Of a stretch of DNA of 64,000 nucleotides, positions 9,085 through 17,875 are shown one piece after another. Origin of the DNA: Rhodobacteraceae bacterium Araon29. Its GTDB lineage: Bacteria; Pseudomonadota; Alphaproteobacteria; Rhodobacterales; Rhodobacteraceae. Each line of letters starts with the position of its first letter. Within the stretch, counting starts at the first letter, position 1. Both the position numbers and the translations under genes were made by a program. The stretch lies in the NCBI GenBank assembly GCA_039640505.1, contig CP046865.1, forward strand, positions 2,223,501 through 2,287,500, in the 5' to 3' direction. A model generated the notes under the pieces. That model made no database searches. It was not told the origin of the DNA and worked only from the letters and a program-made list of their open reading frames with translations.

Positions 9085-9945
9085 TTAGCCAAAATTCTTC
9101 ATATTAGCGACAAGCTTTTCCCAGTTTGGTGGTTGGTAACCTGTTAAGTCTCTGAACTTTTGTGAATTCAGTGATCGATCGATTTTTACTGAGTCACTTG
9201 GTTTTATCAAAATATCTCGACCGTATTCATTCGCGATTATTGTTAATAGGTCAAATTTGTTGATTGCCTCCGTAGAAACATGATGCAGGCCATTCAGGCG
9301 ACTGTTCGGGATCACTACATCCCGCACAACTCTCGCCAATTCCCCGGTTGGGAATCCAGAAAAAATGGCCTTCTTAAAGCCCTTGATCGGAGCGTTCTGG
9401 GCCAAAAACCATTCCAACAGACCATTCTTGCTGCCTAGTTCATGTCCAATAATCGAAGTTCTTAAGGTGATAGCATTACCGTAACTGACCTCACCCAGCA
9501 GTTTTGATCGCCCGTAGAAGTCTTTTGCGTCTGGAATATCATCTTCGTGATAGTCACCCTTTAGACCGGTAAACACACAGTCAGTACTGATATGAATCAA
9601 TCGCGCGTCAATATCCGAGCAAAACCGTGCCAAATAGTGTGGAAAAAGAGCATTCAGAGTTATCGCATCGACGGGGTCTTCCGCATTGGGTAGCTGTTTA
9701 ACCAATCCAACGCAGTTAATGACAACATCCGGCACAATCCGGTTGATCACGTCCCGAACCGTAGAGATATCGTCGACATCGATACTGTCCACAATCCTTG
9801 CGGGATTAACCCTGTTTTCGAAGTTTCTCGAACTAGGCGAGCGAACTGTCCCCGTCACTTCCAAGTCAGGTTTCTCTGCAAAAACGCGCATCATAGAACT
9901 ACCCAGCATTCCAGACGCCCCAAAAATAAGAACCTTAGTTTTCAT
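9085..9945 (-). CDS. RmlD-like SDR reductase for a 4-keto-6-deoxy-L-HexNAc
   Basis: The protein begins MKTKVLIFGASGMLGSS and carries HISTDCVFTG and YGRSK motifs, as in the dTDP-4-dehydrorhamnose reductase (RmlD) family. A longer upstream reading frame exists, but the ATG chosen has a GGAAG ribosome binding site and overlaps the glycosyltransferase stop by 11 bp. It lacks the C-terminal cupin domain of FnlB/CapF/WbjC, so the reductase resembles the WbvR type. In that route reduction followed by 2-epimerisation gives UDP-L-QuiNAc rather than L-FucNAc; this assignment is inference. Confidence 0.78.
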   Translation of the reverse strand: MKTKVLIFGASGMLGSSMMRVFAEKPDLEVTGTVRSPSSRNFENRVNPARIVDSIDVDDISTVRDVINRIVPDVVINCVGLVKQLPNAEDPVDAITLNALFPHYLARFCSDIDARLIHISTDCVFTGLKGDYHEDDIPDAKDFYGRSKLLGEVSYGNAITLRTSIIGHELGSKNGLLEWFLAQNAPIKGFKKAIFSGFPTGELARVVRDVVIPNSRLNGLHHVSTEAINKFDLLTIIANEYGRDILIKPSDSVKIDRSLNSQKFRDLTGYQPPNWEKLVANMKNFG

Positions 9946-11185
9946 TTTTGATTCTCTTCCTTTTTGAATTTCGCGACTCATACGATGTGACTGCATTTTC
10001 TAGAAGAGCAAGTAGGTTTTCTGTTAGTTTATCATGCTGGAAATTCTTTTCAAAATAGTCGACCGCATTTTGACCCAGACGCTTCTGCTCTTTGGCCCCT
10101 GCTGATTTTAATTTTAGGATATTTTTGCTAAGCGAAATTGGGTCCTCCGCACGACTCACAAAGCCAGCGTCTGCCTCTAATATTAGCCGGGATCCTTCGC
10201 CGTCAATAGCGGCAAGTATCGGTTTTCCAGTCGCCATGTAAGTCTGAAGTTTGCTGGGAACTGTTTTTGAAACGAGAGCGTTCTTTGTCAGAGTGATCAA
10301 AAGTGCCGACGCTTGTTTGAATAGCCCTGCCATCTCTTCGCTAGGAAAATGTCCTGGGAGAATGACATTCAGCTTCTTTTGCGCAACAGTGTTCGCAATT
10401 GCTTCTGCTTGGCTGCCGGTTCCTACCAGAACAAATAATATGTCGCGATGCTCGCGCAATATTTCGGCAGATTCCAAAACTGTTTGCAAGGCTTGGGCTT
10501 TACCAAAATTGCCAGCAAACATCACCGAAAACTTTCCGCCGAGACCCAGATCCACTTTTGGGCCCCCCTGATGCAGTTTAATACAAGTATTTGGGTGATA
10601 TTTGACCACCGCAAGCGGATGCCTAGCCAACACATCTTCAATAAAGGCATTGGATTGAACAAGGATCATATCCGCCCGCCGGTATAGCCACCCAACCGCA
10701 AAGCCAATCGCGCTTAGAGCCTTCCGGTTCCTAACAAATCCGGTTCCCTCGAGCACATCAGGCCAAAGGTCTTGGACCCAGACAACTAAGGCTACGCGTC
10801 TTATCAGCCGAAATACGACACCAGCCAAAGATTGAAAAACTGGAGAGGTTGCAAAAACGAAAATCACATCAATTTTGCTCTTGCGCAATAGAAACGGACC
10901 CAAAAACGACGCGCTCAACATAAAAGACAGGTAGTTTGCAATCAAGTTGACCGCCCCTCCGTTTTTTCTTGGGAGCATTGGGACACGGTATACCATAACC
11001 CCAGAAGGGTGCTTTTCAGCATGGTATTTCAACGCATTATAACCATCATAGATTTTTCCTTGGGGGTAATTAGGTTGTCCAGTCAATACCGTCACATGAG
11101 CACCGGAACGCTGCAAGTCGGCCGCAACGGAATTTATTAGGAAGCTTTCTGGCCAAAAGTGCTGACTGATAATCAGAATATTCAT
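9935..11185 (-). CDS. GT4 glycosyltransferase, WbuB/WcaI-like
   Basis: The start MNILIISQHFWPESF, an acceptor-binding WVQDLWPDVLEGTGF region, and the C-terminal VPSKLQTYMATGKPI motif match the WbuB group. WbuB in E. coli O26 is associated with transfer of L-FucNAc and sits beside fnlA-C there. Its neighbours here are exactly the enzymes for such a sugar, which supports transfer of the 6-deoxy-L-HexNAc unit. Acts at the cytoplasmic face of the membrane. Confidence 0.82.
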   Translation of the reverse strand: MNILIISQHFWPESFLINSVAADLQRSGAHVTVLTGQPNYPQGKIYDGYNALKYHAEKHPSGVMVYRVPMLPRKNGGAVNLIANYLSFMLSASFLGPFLLRKSKIDVIFVFATSPVFQSLAGVVFRLIRRVALVVWVQDLWPDVLEGTGFVRNRKALSAIGFAVGWLYRRADMILVQSNAFIEDVLARHPLAVVKYHPNTCIKLHQGGPKVDLGLGGKFSVMFAGNFGKAQALQTVLESAEILREHRDILFVLVGTGSQAEAIANTVAQKKLNVILPGHFPSEEMAGLFKQASALLITLTKNALVSKTVPSKLQTYMATGKPILAAIDGEGSRLILEADAGFVSRAEDPISLSKNILKLKSAGAKEQKRLGQNAVDYFEKNFQHDKLTENLLALLENAVTSYESRNSKRKRIKNEN

Positions 11186-11193
11186 CGATCTGC

Positions 11194-12333
11194 TTAACCG
11201 AACTGTTCTTCTAAGCCGCGTTGAAGAATATCCTGGACCGAACTCATGTTCTTTAGATCAAGAGATTGATGCACTGGCGCACTGACGATTTCTTGAGCGA
11301 TTTCTTCCACGATCGGAAATTTTTCGTCAGCGTTCACCAGATTTGGCAAGGACTGATATGGGGGGGCCAACGTCGGTTCCAAATATAGACCGTACTTCGC
11401 AGCAAATCGAATAAGTTTTGCCCGTCCCTTTATGCGGAAAGGGTAACTATAGGGCACTGAATCTGCTGGAAAAATCGAAAACAAAGGCTCTACATTTGAC
11501 AGCGCTTTTACACATTTGTTCAAGGCCGCATAGTTTTTCTTGCGTTCAAGTTGCATGAATTTGAGGTCAGCGTGTGACAGACCCCATTGAGAGAGCCATT
11601 GCAATTTCCGAGGCTGATCACGATTTTCCAGCTCAATTTTGTCATCCGCACAAAGATAGTCATCGATGTTATTCGAGCGTATGCTTTTTAAAAACTGGAG
11701 TGGCACTATGCCCCTTTGGGCCAAGCTCTGAACTCCCAGCTTTAGAGCATCAAGTATGGGTTTTTTGGCCGGGTAGTTCCCGAGAATAAACTCATTCCGG
11801 CTCAAAGTTTTGTCATTGATTACCAACCCTCCACCATCTGGCAATGGTAAAAACTTTCGATAGCTGAAAATGGTAATATCGCCTGTTGTCCCTAGCAACT
11901 TGCCGTTCTGAGCACCTGTAAAACCATGAGCACAATCTTCGATTAGTTTTATTCGTGCCGCATCGCAGAGATTGCGAATAGGCTCAATTGTTGACGCTTT
12001 ACCCAGATAGTGATTGACGTAGACGGCCCGGGTTTTTGAATTGACGCGCTTTTTGAGATCGTCCAAATCCACGTCCAAATCGGGAAGCAAATTATAATAA
12101 TGAACTGAAACCCCGCTGTGAAAAATGGTTTGAAGTACGACCTCACAAATCGTTGCCGGGACTAATATTTCATCTTCTGGGCGTAAGTTTAGTAGGCTCA
12201 GTCCTGCCCATAAGGCGGCTCGACCATTGTTGAATAATTGAAATGGACTTGGAAATAGATTCTCTTTGTCGTTTGGTATGTGCCTAGAAAACTGACGCTT
12301 GGTCAGTGTAGGCAGGACAGTGATGTATCCCAT
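11194..12333 (-). CDS. DegT/DnrJ/EryC1/StrS-family protein with divergent PLP site
   Basis: PLP-dependent sugar aminotransferase fold: the LIEDCAHGF motif gives Asp133 for the pyridine nitrogen, and FSYRKFLPLPDGGGL carries the candidate Schiff-base Lys160. That motif is spaced differently from the classical SFHxxK...GEGG, placing it in a divergent subgroup. It may aminate a keto sugar or serve another PLP reaction. It shares one base with the next glycosyltransferase gene (12333) and is 8 bp from the WbuB-like gene. Confidence 0.75.
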   Translation of the reverse strand: MGYITVLPTLTKRQFSRHIPNDKENLFPSPFQLFNNGRAALWAGLSLLNLRPEDEILVPATICEVVLQTIFHSGVSVHYYNLLPDLDVDLDDLKKRVNSKTRAVYVNHYLGKASTIEPIRNLCDAARIKLIEDCAHGFTGAQNGKLLGTTGDITIFSYRKFLPLPDGGGLVINDKTLSRNEFILGNYPAKKPILDALKLGVQSLAQRGIVPLQFLKSIRSNNIDDYLCADDKIELENRDQPRKLQWLSQWGLSHADLKFMQLERKKNYAALNKCVKALSNVEPLFSIFPADSVPYSYPFRIKGRAKLIRFAAKYGLYLEPTLAPPYQSLPNLVNADEKFPIVEEIAQEIVSAPVHQSLDLKNMSSVQDILQRGLEEQFG

Positions 12334-13547
12334 TATGAAGTCGAACCGGTTGGCAGAGCCATATGCTTTTCGACCAAGTGAGAAATTTGAGCCGGGTTCA
12401 TGCGTTCAAAAACCGCTTCCATAGTTATCGAAGCTTCGCGGATCATGTCCTTGCGCAAGCGATCATTGTCAATCACATCCAAAATGGCAGCGCTCAACGC
12501 TTCGGCATCTTCAGAGGCGACAACACGCGCGTTGACGCCATCCTTAAGCAAATATGGAATACCACCAACGTCCGTTGTAACGATCGGCAAGCGGTGGGTC
12601 ATCGCCTCGTACAACACCCTTGGAAAACCTTCCGTAACACTAGACAGAACAAAAATATCGGCATCCTTCAAAATCTCGTAGAGTGCCGATTCATCCTCAA
12701 CGTAGCCCACAAATTCAACAGAGTCCGAAATGTCCAAAGCCACGGCTTGCGCTTTCAAGTCAGCCTCTTTTGGCCCCTGCCCTATGATACGCAATTTCAA
12801 TGTTGGATCTTTTTGTTTTGCGTCCGCGAATGCCATTAGCAATATATGCTGGGCTTTATCGTGGATTAAGGCACCCACATTTATCAAGATCTTTTGGTTC
12901 CCATTACACGTATCTTCGCGATTAAAAATGTTCTCACGTGTTAACGTCATCCGCGGGGAAGTATCATAAGTCGGACAACCCCATGCAGCATATTTGGTTT
13001 TTAGCTGCCCACCTGCTGCGACCGCAAACAAAGCAGTCTTAACAATTTTGCGTTCCATCCAGCGATTTAGGCCTGCATATGCGCGATAAAACCAGCCAGT
13101 GCGCATATCGTCCCATTTGAACATACTCTGAGACGCCTGTTCCCAGTCATCTGCCCCATACACAATATGGATTTTCCGAAAACTCTTGGCCGCCAACCAT
13201 CCCATTGCACTTGGGTAGCTCGGCAAAAAGACATATAGAACGTCGACTTTTGGAACCACCTTTAGGAGGAGCAGAAACACTTTAAAAAACTGCCAAGCCT
13301 TGCCGACTACGCTGACGGATACACCTTGGGCCCTTGGCAATTCAAGAACCTGGATATTTGGGGCCTCAAAAGCAGAATGGATACAACTCTCATATGCTTC
13401 ATCGCCCTCGCGAAAAACAAAGGTAATCAGCTTTAATTCGGCAAAATGTTTTGCCAAATTGTCAAGGTATAACCTTTCGCCCTTAGAATAACGGTATTCT
13501 TTCCCGTCGAAAGCGATTGGGCCTTCCGGCACTACGCCGATAATCAT
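12333..13547 (-). CDS. GT4 family glycosyltransferase
   Basis: A two-domain GT-B enzyme. The C-terminal half has a nucleotide-sugar-binding ILINVGALIHDKAQ region, LRIIGQGPKEA and the E-x7-E signature in SSVTEGFPRVLYEAM. The frame is open further upstream (ATG at 13610 and 13604, TTG at 13613), which would overlap the previous gene; the ATG chosen begins at MIIGVVPEG where GT-B homology usually starts. No start has a convincing ribosome binding site. Sugar and linkage unknown. Confidence 0.83.
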   Translation of the reverse strand: MIIGVVPEGPIAFDGKEYRYSKGERLYLDNLAKHFAELKLITFVFREGDEAYESCIHSAFEAPNIQVLELPRAQGVSVSVVGKAWQFFKVFLLLLKVVPKVDVLYVFLPSYPSAMGWLAAKSFRKIHIVYGADDWEQASQSMFKWDDMRTGWFYRAYAGLNRWMERKIVKTALFAVAAGGQLKTKYAAWGCPTYDTSPRMTLTRENIFNREDTCNGNQKILINVGALIHDKAQHILLMAFADAKQKDPTLKLRIIGQGPKEADLKAQAVALDISDSVEFVGYVEDESALYEILKDADIFVLSSVTEGFPRVLYEAMTHRLPIVTTDVGGIPYLLKDGVNARVVASEDAEALSAAILDVIDNDRLRKDMIREASITMEAVFERMNPAQISHLVEKHMALPTGSTS

Positions 13548-13578
13548 TTGATCTGTAGATTTATTGATTGTCTCAACC

Positions 13579-14739
13579 CTAGTGTTTGGCCAAGGCCCGC
13601 TCATAGACATCAATGTATTCTTGAGCTCTGGCGTTCATCGACATCTTCGTTTCAATAAAAGTTTTAGCTAACATTGTACGCTCTTTTGCCTGAGCGTAAT
13701 TGCTTAATATCCCATCTAATGTCGTTGCTAAAGCTGGAACATTTCCAAATTCGACAGTTTCACCAGCATCGACACGACGCACATCCTCGCCAGCGCCCGT
13801 GTGATCTGTTACGATAATAGGAATTCCACATAAGACAGCTTCAAACGGTGCCCAGGCTCCCTGTTCTTGACGAGACATCTGCGCAACAACATCTGCGTCA
13901 ATCAGAGCTGAGTTCTTATCAGCGCCACCAATAAATCCAGTGAACATGACTTTATCGTAAACACCAAGATTGTTTGCCAATGCCTTGCATTCGTCCATAT
14001 GACCATCGTCGCTACCTACGATTACAAGCAGACAATCATCGCGCATCTTGCACAACTCAGCAAAGCCTTCGATCAAGTAATCATTGCCCTTGATGTGATG
14101 AACCCGACCAAGGAACATGATCACTTTTTTGTCCGCATCGATGTTATGTTCGACCCTGAAACGGCCCTTTTCTGGCAGGATTTCAAACTCGTCCGTGTCA
14201 AAGGGTGGCGAAATCACTACAATTTTTTCTTTATCCAGTGTGGGATCGACACTAAGATATTCAGTTACACCAACCTCGGTTTCTGCAATCAAGAAATCTG
14301 CATCATGAAGCATTGCGCGACCCCAAACTTTATCGAAGATGCGTTTGAGAAAATTCTTTCGACTGTAATATGGAACTGCGCCATGCGCATCTAGGACGAA
14401 CGGAATATTGTTCCTCTTACAGAACTTGTACAATACGACGTTTTGAAACGTCCTGAAAACGTGCATGTGAACGATTTCAATGTTGTCCTTGTCTTGCTGT
14501 AACCGGCGCGCCAATTGCGGCATAATTGAAAACCCAGCTTTATCAAACCAAGAAGGCACGATCTGAAACTTTGTTTTCGGAAGGCTATCTGCAAGGGCTT
14601 GGTCAAACTTGTAATCCCCAGAATAAACTATGGGTTGGTGGTTTTGTTTTTCCTGTGCTTTGCAAATTTTGTACATCAAGTCAGATGTACCCCCAGCGAA
14701 ACGAATGGAGAAAAACAAGAAGGCGTGAACGATGTTCAT
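13579..14739 (-). CDS. GT4 family glycosyltransferase
   Basis: The N-terminal FAGGTSDLMYKI glycine-containing acceptor loop, VHMHVFRTFQN, and the C-terminal IMFLGRVHHIKGNDYLIE and E-x7-E (RQEQGAWAPFEAV) motifs identify a retaining GT4 enzyme. The 386-residue length is normal. It follows the flippase gene by 11 bp. It is one of three GT4 enzymes in the locus, implying a repeat unit of several sugars. Confidence 0.85.
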   Translation of the reverse strand: MNIVHAFLFFSIRFAGGTSDLMYKICKAQEKQNHQPIVYSGDYKFDQALADSLPKTKFQIVPSWFDKAGFSIMPQLARRLQQDKDNIEIVHMHVFRTFQNVVLYKFCKRNNIPFVLDAHGAVPYYSRKNFLKRIFDKVWGRAMLHDADFLIAETEVGVTEYLSVDPTLDKEKIVVISPPFDTDEFEILPEKGRFRVEHNIDADKKVIMFLGRVHHIKGNDYLIEGFAELCKMRDDCLLVIVGSDDGHMDECKALANNLGVYDKVMFTGFIGGADKNSALIDADVVAQMSRQEQGAWAPFEAVLCGIPIIVTDHTGAGEDVRRVDAGETVEFGNVPALATTLDGILSNYAQAKERTMLAKTFIETKMSMNARAQEYIDVYERALAKH

Positions 14740-14750
14740 TTTGGCGATCC

Positions 14751-16061
14751 TTAGAGGCGCAATCCGATTTGGGATTTAATGGAGTTCCAGATATTTGAAA
14801 AGTCGTTTCTTGTTGCAAACACCGCTGACGACACAGGCAAGCGGGTTTGGATTAAAAACGAAATCAACATGACAATCGCAGAGGCGAGAGCGCTCAACGA
14901 GAAGGCGATTGCAGCACCGAAAGCTGAATATTGCGGGATAAGAACGAATGCTGATCCTATCGCTACCACGAGCGAAATGCATGCAGCAAAAATCGAGTAC
15001 TTTTGCTTTGCGATGCTGGTGAAATACCGGGTCATGACCTGATATATTGTTCCCATGACTGCGCCTATAAGCAGCATCTGAGCGGTTGCTACAGCCGCCA
15101 AATACTCGACACCAAAAACGAATGGAACGATCCAGTCCGCAAAAACCATTAGGAGCAATGCGATGGGAATAGTTATGAGCAAAGACAATCGGCACGTTTG
15201 AGCCGCGAATTCATCGGCATCTCGATCATCTTTTAGCTTTACGAGATGAGGAAGCAACAGGGTGCCGATTGTATCTGGAAAGAACCGCACCGCCTCAACA
15301 AGCAACATCGAGACAGAAAATAGACCGATAGCCTCATGGCCAGATAAGGCGCCTAGCACCAAAATGTATCCGCGGTAGTTCAGAAGCCCGATCAAATTCT
15401 GAAGCCAGTTGCGACTACCGAATTTTATTTGCTTGACAAAGGTCGGAATGGAAACCGACATCCGAAAAGGGCGCACATGTCTCCAGAAAGAAAAGACATA
15501 CCAAACAGAAAAGAGTGCAACCGCGCCACTCCTTAGCGCAAGTGCTGTACCCACGTCCGACCCAGTCGGGATAATCAGGATGGTAGCGCCCAAAAGTAGC
15601 GCGGCCTGAATGATCAGGTTTTTTGACTGTAAAGTATATAGATGGCTACCGTAAATTAGGCCTGCGAAAGACAAATCAACGACGGTAGCAAAAGTTGCGA
15701 GCCATAAAAGGCCTAGCCACACTAGGTTTGAACCAAATCCTATCGACGTGAGAAAGCCACTTGTCCGTGCAATCAGCAATAGCAAACCTAAGCCCACGCA
15801 TGAAGCCAATACAAACGCCGCCGTGTTACCGATTAGGATTCCTCGGTCTACTTTTTCACGATTCAGAAAATATGTATTTGCTTGCGACAACCCTAAATTA
15901 CTGAGATTCGCCCCCAGCCCAACCATCATGAAAAATAGCGCATATATACCGCGCCCTTCAGGCGTCAGCAGGCGCGCGGTTATCACGCCAATCGAAAAAA
16001 TGATGGCGGTTGAAAGGAACTTGCTTGAACCAAATACACTAAGACTTCGATAGAAATTCAT
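14751..16061 (-). CDS. Wzx-like oligosaccharide flippase (MOP superfamily)
   Basis: The protein is hydrophobic throughout, with about 12 predicted membrane helices and a PEGRGIYALF segment after helix 1 typical of polysaccharide-transport (PST/Wzx) MOP exporters. The ATG starting MNFYRSL is preferred to a TTG two codons upstream. It would move lipid-linked repeat units to the periplasm. No Wzy polymerase or Wza/Wzc export genes are in the window, so those presumably lie beyond the left edge or elsewhere. Confidence 0.85.
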   Translation of the reverse strand: MNFYRSLSVFGSSKFLSTAIIFSIGVITARLLTPEGRGIYALFFMMVGLGANLSNLGLSQANTYFLNREKVDRGILIGNTAAFVLASCVGLGLLLLIARTSGFLTSIGFGSNLVWLGLLWLATFATVVDLSFAGLIYGSHLYTLQSKNLIIQAALLLGATILIIPTGSDVGTALALRSGAVALFSVWYVFSFWRHVRPFRMSVSIPTFVKQIKFGSRNWLQNLIGLLNYRGYILVLGALSGHEAIGLFSVSMLLVEAVRFFPDTIGTLLLPHLVKLKDDRDADEFAAQTCRLSLLITIPIALLLMVFADWIVPFVFGVEYLAAVATAQMLLIGAVMGTIYQVMTRYFTSIAKQKYSIFAACISLVVAIGSAFVLIPQYSAFGAAIAFSLSALASAIVMLISFLIQTRLPVSSAVFATRNDFSNIWNSIKSQIGLRL

Positions 16062-16091
16062 GTGCAACTCAGTTTCTAGACCGTGATTTTG

Positions 16092-17006
16092 CTAAAGTAC
16101 ATTGCGCACAATTTCGACAATTGAGCTTGCGTCTAGGTTGTATTCTTTGCGTAAGTAATCCTGATCCCCAACAATACTTGGGAAAGAATCTTCAAGCCCA
16201 ATCGACTGGAAAATAGACGGACTAATTCCGCCCATCAAACAGGTTTCAGCTATCGCGCCAGCCATGCCACCCGTCTTAATGTGTTCTTCAATACTGACGA
16301 TGCCACCCGTTTCTACCGCCGCAGCGAGGATGGCTTCCTTATCGAAAGGTTTCACAGAATTCAGTGTTAGAATACGCGCGCTGACACCATCTTGTTGCAA
16401 TGTCTCTGCTGCAGCCAAAGCCTCAGCCAAGATGGCTCCAGTTACTACAAACGTAATATCAGTGCCTTCACGGACTTTCCTAGCTTTACCTAACTGAACG
16501 TTTTGCCCATCCTCAGGAAGCCCAGCCTTGCCTTTGTCCAAGCGCAAATATTTCGGGCCAGGAATTGCGGCCATTTGACGGGTTAGAACGGCCGTTTCCC
16601 ACGGATCCGATGGCGCAACCACCATCATGTTAGGAAGCGCGCGCATTATGGCCAAATCTTCGGTCGCAAAATGGGAAACCCCTAGCTGCCCATAAGAGAA
16701 TCCACCACCAACAGAAACAACTGTTACATCACAATCGTGATAGCAAATATCGTTGCGGATCTGCTCGAGACAGCGAAGGGTGGTGAAATTGCCGATCGAA
16801 TACGTGTACACTTTGTGTCCCTCTAGCGCGAGACCACATGCCATACCTGTCATATTTTGTTCGGCAACGCCCGCATTGATGAACTGGTTTGGGAAGCGTT
16901 CAGAAAACTCAGTGAGAACGCCAAAACCAAGATCACCTGTTATCAATGTGACCATCGGATCTTCGGCTGCAAGTCTGGTAAGTTCAGCAATAAATGCATC
17001 TCTCAT
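16092..17006 (-). CDS. Transketolase-like, C-terminal half (pyrimidine-binding/TK_C subunit)
   Basis: This encodes the pyrimidine-binding and C-terminal domains of a transketolase: TGDLGFG, FINAGVAEQNMTGMACGLAL (with the catalytic Glu in the AEQN motif) and a C-terminal swinging-domain region with VSIEEHIKTGG. A GGAGGG ribosome binding site precedes the ATG, 3 bp from the stop of the N-terminal subunit, so the two chains are made together. The location inside a polysaccharide operon suggests two-carbon transfer onto a sugar intermediate rather than central metabolism. Confidence 0.85.
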   Translation of the reverse strand: MRDAFIAELTRLAAEDPMVTLITGDLGFGVLTEFSERFPNQFINAGVAEQNMTGMACGLALEGHKVYTYSIGNFTTLRCLEQIRNDICYHDCDVTVVSVGGGFSYGQLGVSHFATEDLAIMRALPNMMVVAPSDPWETAVLTRQMAAIPGPKYLRLDKGKAGLPEDGQNVQLGKARKVREGTDITFVVTGAILAEALAAAETLQQDGVSARILTLNSVKPFDKEAILAAAVETGGIVSIEEHIKTGGMAGAIAETCLMGGISPSIFQSIGLEDSFPSIVGDQDYLRKEYNLDASSIVEIVRNVL

Positions 17007-17009
17007 GGT

Positions 17010-17855
17010 TCAGCCCTCCCACTTCGTTAGATACTGATCTAGTTCTCTAATTGCTGCTTCATACTCATCACCCTGGGGGCTGCGATAGTGCCATAAGACA
17101 GAGTTTTCCATAAATGATACACCTCGCCCTTTGATCGTATTGCAGATGACCACAGAAGGTTGGTCGGGTTTGGCCCGGGCAGTGTCAAATGCAGTTTTTA
17201 ATGCCCTGTGATCGTGGCCGTCAACGTCTGCAACATGCCAACCAAAGGCTTTCCATTTATCAGTAAACGGCTCTAAGCCGATCGTGTCCGATACTGCCGC
17301 CAAAGACTGAATTTTGTTATAGTCAACGGCGACGGTCAAGTTGCCCAGCTTGTGATGCGCAGCGAACAAGATGGCCTCCCAATTCGAACCTTCATCGCAT
17401 TCGCCATCAGACAAAACAACAAATACGCCGTTCGTTTTGGACTGCTTTTTTGCAGCGAGCGCCATTCCGCAGCCAACACTTAGCCCATGACCAAGTGAAC
17501 CCGTCGATAACTCGACACCAGGAACACCTTTATGTGAGACATGGCCCGAAAAAATGCTACCGTTTTGGTAATGATCTTTCAAACGCTCGGTCGGAAAAAA
17601 GCCGCGCTCGGCCAGTGCAGCATAAACGGCAGCACCGGCATGGCCTTTTGAAAGGATAAACCGGTCTCGTTCGGCAAATCGAGGGACTTCAGGGTCTAAT
17701 TGCATCGTGTGGCCGTATAACACCGACAAAATATCAGAAATCGACAAACCCGAGCCGACATGAGAGCTATTGCCGCGGTGGGTCATGTTTACAATATGAC
17801 GGCGAATTCGCCCTGCCATATGCTCGGTGTCCGTGTTTTTGTACTGGTCATTCAT
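17010..17855 (-). CDS. Transketolase-like, N-terminal half (TPP diphosphate-binding subunit)
   Basis: The TPP-binding domain is shown by ILSKGHAGAA, TGSLGHGLSVG and the SDGECDEGSNWEAI...VDYN diphosphate motif (GDGx~25N type, first residue Ser). An upstream GTG is possible, but the ATG beginning MNDQYKNTD is preferred. It pairs with the C-terminal subunit immediately downstream. It follows an aminotransferase gene by 20 bp, so a TPP enzyme and a PLP enzyme head this operon. Confidence 0.85.
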   Translation of the reverse strand: MNDQYKNTDTEHMAGRIRRHIVNMTHRGNSSHVGSGLSISDILSVLYGHTMQLDPEVPRFAERDRFILSKGHAGAAVYAALAERGFFPTERLKDHYQNGSIFSGHVSHKGVPGVELSTGSLGHGLSVGCGMALAAKKQSKTNGVFVVLSDGECDEGSNWEAILFAAHHKLGNLTVAVDYNKIQSLAAVSDTIGLEPFTDKWKAFGWHVADVDGHDHRALKTAFDTARAKPDQPSVVICNTIKGRGVSFMENSVLWHYRSPQGDEYEAAIRELDQYLTKWEG

Positions 17856-17875
17856 TGGGCCGGTCACCCTTTGGA

